NCBI GenBank assembly: GCA_029263375.1
Contig: JAJCXP010000102.1
Span: 1 to 33,433, forward strand
Source: Acidobacteriota bacterium
GTDB taxonomy: Bacteria > Acidobacteriota > Thermoanaerobaculia > Multivoradales > JAHEKO01
Direction of reading: 5' to 3'
DNA length: 33,433 nucleotides
Made by a program: the position numbers and the translations under genes. Shown piece after piece: positions 30,412 through 33,433 of the stretch. The notes beneath the pieces were generated by a model. That model made no database searches. It worked only from the letters and a program-made list of their open reading frames with translations, and was not told the DNA's origin. Numbering within the stretch: position 1 is the stretch's first letter; every line of letters begins with the position of its first letter.

Positions 30412-31515
30412 ATGAGAATCCAGAAGATCTCCGCCTTCCAGGTCGACCTCCCCCTCCACGAAGGCAGCTACAACTGGTCGGGCGGCAAGTCGGTCGAGGT
30501 GTTCGACAGCACCATTGTTCGTATCGAGACCGATGAAGGCGTCACCGGCCACGGCGAGGTCTGCCCGCTCGGCCCGTTCTACCTACCCGCGTACGCCGGC
30601 GGTGTGCGTGCCGGCATCGCCGAGCTCGGACCGCAGCTGATCGGCGAGGACCCGCTCGACCTCGAGCGCCTGAACCGCCGGATGGATGCTGCGCTCAAAG
30701 GCCATCCCTACGTCAAGTCGGGCCTCGACATGGCTTGCTGGGACATCCTCGGCCAGGTCGCCGGGCTGCCCGTCTGCACGCTGCTCGGCGGCCGCTACGG
30801 CGAGAGCTTCCCGCTCTACCGGGCGATCTCCCAGGAGGCGCCCGCGGCGATGGCGGCCAAGGTCGCCGGCTATCGCGCCGAGGGCTACCGCAAGTTCCAG
30901 CTCAAGGTGGGCGCCGATCCCGAGACCGACATCGAGCGCATCCACGCGGTCGCCGCCGAGCTCGAGCGCGGCGACGTCCTGATCGCCGACGCCAACACCG
31001 GCTGGCTCATGCACCAGGCCGCGCGGGTGGTGCGCGGCGTGCGCGACATCGACGTCTACATCGAGCAGCCTTGCCTGTCCTACGAGGAGTGCCTGACCAT
31101 CCGCCGGCGCACCGACCACCCGTTCGTGCTCGACGAGAACATCGACGGCATTCCGATCCTGCTGCGCGCCCACGCCGACGGTGCGATGGACGCGGTCAAC
31201 ATCAAGATCAGCAAGTTCGGCGGCCTGACCCGCGCGCGCCAGGCGCGCGACCTCTGCGCCTCGCTCGGCATCGCCATGACCATCGAGGACAGCTGGGGCG
31301 GCGACATCACGACCGCCGCCATCGCCCACCTGGCGCACAGCACACCGCCGGAGCTGCTGTTCACGGCGACCGACTTCAACAGCTACGTGACGGTGAGCAC
31401 AGCTGACGGAGCACCGCAGAGGAAGGATGGGAAGCTGGCGGCGTCGACGGCGCCAGGTTTGGGAGTTACGGCCTTGCCGGGCGTCTTGGGCGAGCCTCGG
31501 CTAGAGATCAGCTGA
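30412..31515 (+). CDS. Enolase-superfamily enzyme, cis-3-hydroxy-L-proline dehydratase / hydroxyproline-betaine epimerase type
   Basis: A 367-residue member of the mandelate racemase/muconate lactonizing group. An N-terminal capping domain (~1-125) is followed by a barrel with K161 and K165 (KFQLKVG), metal ligands D193 (ADANTGW), E218 (IEQPC) and D241 (VLDENID), and a second base K265 (NIKISKFGG). This arrangement matches subgroups known to act on cis-3-hydroxy-L-proline or 4-hydroxyproline betaine, and [20 protein letters not shown] and [17 protein letters not shown] fit them. The exact substrate (dehydration or epimerisation) is not decided by sequence. It stands alone, with 115 bp before it and 78 bp after. 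Confidence 0.82.
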   Translation: MRIQKISAFQVDLPLHEGSYNWSGGKSVEVFDSTIVRIETDEGVTGHGEVCPLGPFYLPAYAGGVRAGIAELGPQLIGEDPLDLERLNRRMDAALKGHPYVKSGLDMACWDILGQVAGLPVCTLLGGRYGESFPLYRAISQEAPAAMAAKVAGYRAEGYRKFQLKVGADPETDIERIHAVAAELERGDVLIADANTGWLMHQAARVVRGVRDIDVYIEQPCLSYEECLTIRRRTDHPFVLDENIDGIPILLRAHADGAMDAVNIKISKFGGLTRARQARDLCASLGIAMTIEDSWGGDITTAAIAHLAHSTPPELLFTATDFNSYVTVSTADGAPQRKDGKLAASTAPGLGVTALPGVLGEPRLEIS

Positions 31516-31544
31516 GGCACCGTGAGAATTGCGGCGATACTAAT

Positions 31545-31560
31545 TCAACCGAGCGGTTGA
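31545..31560. promoter_or_regulatory. ArsR operator 1 (TCAACC-N4-GGTTGA)
   Basis: TCAACCGAGCGGTTGA is a perfect palindrome (arms TCAACCG/CGGTTGA) that overlaps the -35 box TTGACT (31557-31562) of the ArsR gene. The same 6-base arms with a 4-base spacer recur in operator 2, 41 bp downstream. Confidence 0.75.
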
Positions 31561-31586
31561 CTTTTAGTTTCGACCTCGTCCATACT
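31557..31586 (+). promoter_or_regulatory. Sigma-70-type promoter of the arsR operon
   Basis: TTGACT (31557-31562), an 18-bp spacer and CATACT (31581-31586). Transcription would begin about 31593-31594, that is, at or beside the ATG, so the mRNA would be leaderless. No Shine-Dalgarno sequence precedes the start. Confidence 0.6.
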
Positions 31587-31603
31587 CAACCCCATGGTTG
31601 AGT
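31584..31603. promoter_or_regulatory. ArsR operator 2 (ACTCAACC-CCAT-GGTTGAGT)
   Basis: A perfect 8-base inverted repeat spanning the end of the -10 box and the start codon. Its inner arms (TCAACC/GGTTGA, 4-base spacer) are identical to operator 1, and its centre is 41 bp, about four helical turns, from it. Confidence 0.75.
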
Positions 31604-31965
31604 CTCATACAGATCTGAACACCGTCTTCGGCGCACTCGCGGATCCGACCCGCCGCGCCCTCATCGCCGCCCTCGCAGAAGGACCGCACACTGTCGGAGA
31701 GCTCGCCGAGCCCTTCGAGTTCACCCTGGCCGGCGTCTCCAAACACATCAAAGTGCTGAGCCGCGCCGGGCTGGTCAAGCAGGTCAGAAACGGCCGGCGG
31801 GTGGACTGCTCGCTTCAGCCGGAGCCATTGAGGTCGGTCGCCGACTGGGCTTCCCGGACCGAGAGCTTCTGGGCGAGCAGGCTGGAGAGCCTCGAGACCG
31901 TGGTCGTCGAGAGGCGGCGTGAACGGGCCGCTTCCGATCCCGCGGGCGAAGGGGGTGTCTCTTGA
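31594..31965 (+). CDS. ArsR-family winged-helix repressor (ArsR-SRPBCC pair type)
   Basis: A 123-residue repressor. The winged helix is at about residues 12-85: ALADPTRRALIAALAEGP, recognition region FTLAGVSKHIKVLSRAGLV, wing VRNGRRVDCSL. It lacks the CxC metal motif of arsenic sensors and fits the subgroup paired with SRPBCC/AHSA1 proteins. Two identical palindromes overlap its promoter and start codon, so it very probably represses its own operon. The stop overlaps the next start (TTGA). The inducing ligand is unknown. Confidence 0.9.
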   Translation: MVESHTDLNTVFGALADPTRRALIAALAEGPHTVGELAEPFEFTLAGVSKHIKVLSRAGLVKQVRNGRRVDCSLQPEPLRSVADWASRTESFWASRLESLETVVVERRRERAASDPAGEGGVS

Positions 31966-32402
31966 CCTGCACAGAGCTTCAGACGATCGAGATCCGGCGC
32001 CTGATTCCGGCTGAGCCGCAAGAGGTGTTCGAGGCCTGGATCGATCCGCGACTCCTGGCCCGCTGGTTCGCACCCGGCGAGCTCGTTGCGACGGTCGACT
32101 GCTTCGAGCCCACCGCCGGCGGCGGTTTCAAGATCACCATGCGCGACCACGCTCGCGGCGAGACCCACGTGGTGGGCGGCAAGTTCGTCGAGATCCTCGC
32201 CCCCACCAGGATCGTCATGACCTGGTCGTGGGAGAGCGAGCCGGAGCCCGCATCACTGGTGAGCGTCGACTTCGTAACGAAGTCGAACGGAACGGAGGTC
32301 GTGATCCAGCACGATCAGCTCACCGAGGGGGAGGCGGCTCTCCACCGCGACGGCTGGAACGCCTGCCTGGACAAACTCGAAGCGACGGTACCCACGGCAT
32401 GA
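31962..32402 (+). CDS. SRPBCC/AHSA1-like protein
   Basis: A 146-residue protein of the START-like fold, with a typical N-terminal IEIRRLIPAEPQEVFEAWID, then PRLLARWFAPGEL and a long C-terminal helix (DGWNACLDKLEATV). Such proteins bind hydrophobic ligands, and this gene is coupled to its ArsR-type repressor. TTG 31962 overlaps the repressor stop and has AAGGGGG upstream. Confidence 0.87.
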   Translation: MTCTELQTIEIRRLIPAEPQEVFEAWIDPRLLARWFAPGELVATVDCFEPTAGGGFKITMRDHARGETHVVGGKFVEILAPTRIVMTWSWESEPEPASLVSVDFVTKSNGTEVVIQHDQLTEGEAALHRDGWNACLDKLEATVPTA

Positions 32403-33160
32403 AGAGACACGACTTGCGCTCGTTCGAGCTCGCTATCCGGCTCTTCCTGGTCCTGGCCGTCGCGCTGCCGACCGTTAGCACGGCGCTAGAGCCTCTGCCT
32501 CGCGATCTGGAGCTCGAACTGGCGCTGAGCGCCCTGCCGGAACATCTGCGAGCAGACGCCTCGGTCTACCTTCTGGATCCCGACTTCGGCTATCGCAGCG
32601 CTCACGAGGGAACCAATGGCTTCCACACCTTCGTCGCACGCACCGAGTACGGCGCGTTCCTGGGCTCCTGGCCCTACACCTCGTATCGCGACGACATCCT
32701 GGTGCCGATCGCGTTCGACGAGCCGGGGGCGACGACCCACATGCGCGTCTACTTCGACGTCGCGACGGAGCGTGCCAGCGGCACCGAGCCCGCGAAGCTC
32801 AAGGAGCTGATCAACCGGCGCTTCACCGACGGTCACTACGGCCCGCCCGATCGGCCCGGCATCGCCTACATGCTAGCGCCGATCGTGCGCGGTTATCAGC
32901 GCGCCGAGGAGCACGACCGCGTCGTCACGTTCAGCCTGCCGCACTACATGTACTACGCGCCGGGTGTCACCAACGACGACCTCGGCGCCCGCAGCTTCAG
33001 CGTCGAGCATCCCTTCATGCTGTACAGCGCTCCGCATCCCCACGGCCTGATCATTCACATCGCCGGAGAGAAGGAGCGCATGGGCATCAGGGAAGGGCAC
33101 AAGGAACTCCTCGCCCGCCTCTGCGCGCTCAAGACCGAGTTTTGCCTTTCGGACGGTTGA
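32399..33160 (+). CDS. Secreted protein of unknown function in the arsR operon
   Basis: A 253-residue protein that I do not recognise. It has a signal peptide (~1-29, LAIRLFLVLAVALPTVSTAL) and a mature domain with many aromatics, DPDFGYRSAHEGTNGFHTFV, PHYMYYAPGVTNDDLG and a closing PHPHGLIIHIAGEKERMG. Multiple His residues could bind metal. The start codon (32399) overlaps the SRPBCC stop by ATGA, so it belongs to the operon and is under the same ArsR control. It may act on, or bind, the ligand sensed by the repressor outside the cytoplasm. Confidence 0.75.
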   Translation: MKRHDLRSFELAIRLFLVLAVALPTVSTALEPLPRDLELELALSALPEHLRADASVYLLDPDFGYRSAHEGTNGFHTFVARTEYGAFLGSWPYTSYRDDILVPIAFDEPGATTHMRVYFDVATERASGTEPAKLKELINRRFTDGHYGPPDRPGIAYMLAPIVRGYQRAEEHDRVVTFSLPHYMYYAPGVTNDDLGARSFSVEHPFMLYSAPHPHGLIIHIAGEKERMGIREGHKELLARLCALKTEFCLSDG

Positions 33161-33227
33161 GCTCGGGCACCGACGGTCCGACTTGGATCTCGCTCCCGCC
33201 CTCCAGAGCGACTCCCGGCAGATCGAC

Positions 33228-33433
33228 CTATGGCACAGGAGGCGCGCTATCGACGGTGACGGAATCGTCGCGCCGAGACGACCGCAGCATCACGAAGGCG
33301 GTGTAGAGCACCACCGCCGCTACCAGCCAGCGCAGCATCTCGACCGGTAGCGACTTGACGATCAGCGCCGCGATCAGGACCGCCGGCACGCCGCCGAGAG
33401 CGAGCCCGAGTGCCGGCTTCAGGCCGTACTTCT
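33228..33433 (-). CDS. TauE/SafE-family transporter, C-terminal fragment (5' end beyond right edge)
   Basis: The minus-strand frame is open from the window edge to a TAG at 33228-33230, giving 68 C-terminal residues. The sequence has KYGLKPALGLALGGVPAVL, then IAALIVKSLPVEMLRWLVAA and VVLYTAFVMLRS, the last two to three helices typical of TauE/SafE (TSUP) permeases that export sulfite/sulfonates or related anions. It ends in a short Pro-rich tail and is convergent with the arsR operon, 67 bp away. Confidence 0.72.
   Translation of the reverse strand, partial: KYGLKPALGLALGGVPAVLIAALIVKSLPVEMLRWLVAAVVLYTAFVMLRSSRRDDSVTVDSAPPVP

Noticed and set aside
1-33433. tRNA, rRNA, insertion sequences, prophage or integrative element
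   Set aside because: No cloverleaf, rRNA stretch, transposase, integrase or terminal repeats were seen, and base composition and coding style look even across the window.

Overview
The window is GC-rich, gene-dense, free-living bacterial chromosome. The gene content includes a membrane-anchored TPR-CHAT protein, two ECF sigma factors, a secreted PA-IL-like/sandwich protein, ornithine-lipid genes, a Rieske/ferric-reductase fusion, and very many ATGA/GTGA/TTGA stop-start overlaps. This fits Acidobacteriota (a Thermoanaerobaculia-like lineage) best, but that is an inference from gene style and not a phylogenetic result. No rRNA, tRNA, CRISPR array, transposase, integrase or phage gene was seen.

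Layout. (A) 1-2547: the start of a secreted protein that runs off the left edge (minus strand), a small unknown ORF, and a mannose-1-phosphate guanylyltransferase-like gene. (B) 2567-8727: a signalling island with ECF sigma factor 1, a convergent two-part membrane protein on the minus strand, a divergent ECF sigma factor 2, and a large membrane-anchored TPR-CHAT (caspase-like) protein. The membrane protein carries a textbook internal ribosome-binding site and start. (C) 8709-12665, minus strand: a four-gene secretory operon of a DM13-like protein, an HbpS/GlcG-cupin fusion and two tandem SMP-30/gluconolactonase-like proteins. The last three are chained by ATGA overlaps. (D) 12826-30296, plus strand: about 17.5 kb of co-directional genes with almost no intergenic space. 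In order: GH63/MGH1-like glucosidase, two SDR dehydrogenases, glycogen-debranching-type enzyme, aquaporin, GMC oxidoreductase, exported double-VOC protein, two tiny membrane proteins, ferric-reductase-Rieske fusion, a Cys/His-motif membrane protein, OlsB-like and OlsA-like acyltransferases, DinB-like protein, an 863-residue hydrolase-DedA-ATP-grasp fusion, YHS protein and DoxX protein. A strong hairpin follows. (E) 30412-31515: an enolase-superfamily enzyme of the hydroxyproline(-betaine) type. (F) 31594-33160: an ArsR-SRPBCC-secreted-protein operon with two matching palindromic operators and an apparently leaderless start. (G) 33228-33433: the C-terminus of a TauE/SafE-type transporter on the minus strand.

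How they may work together. Region D joins release of glucose from glucosides or alpha-glucan, NAD(P)- and flavin-linked sugar oxidation, water/polyol flux, a membrane redox module, and phosphorus-free ornithine-lipid synthesis with a likely lipid-handling fusion enzyme. This looks like an envelope/stress programme. Region B resembles, in component list only, a protease/membrane-substrate/sigma-factor circuit. It and the hydrolase-DedA-ATP-grasp fusion are the strongest candidates for undescribed biology.
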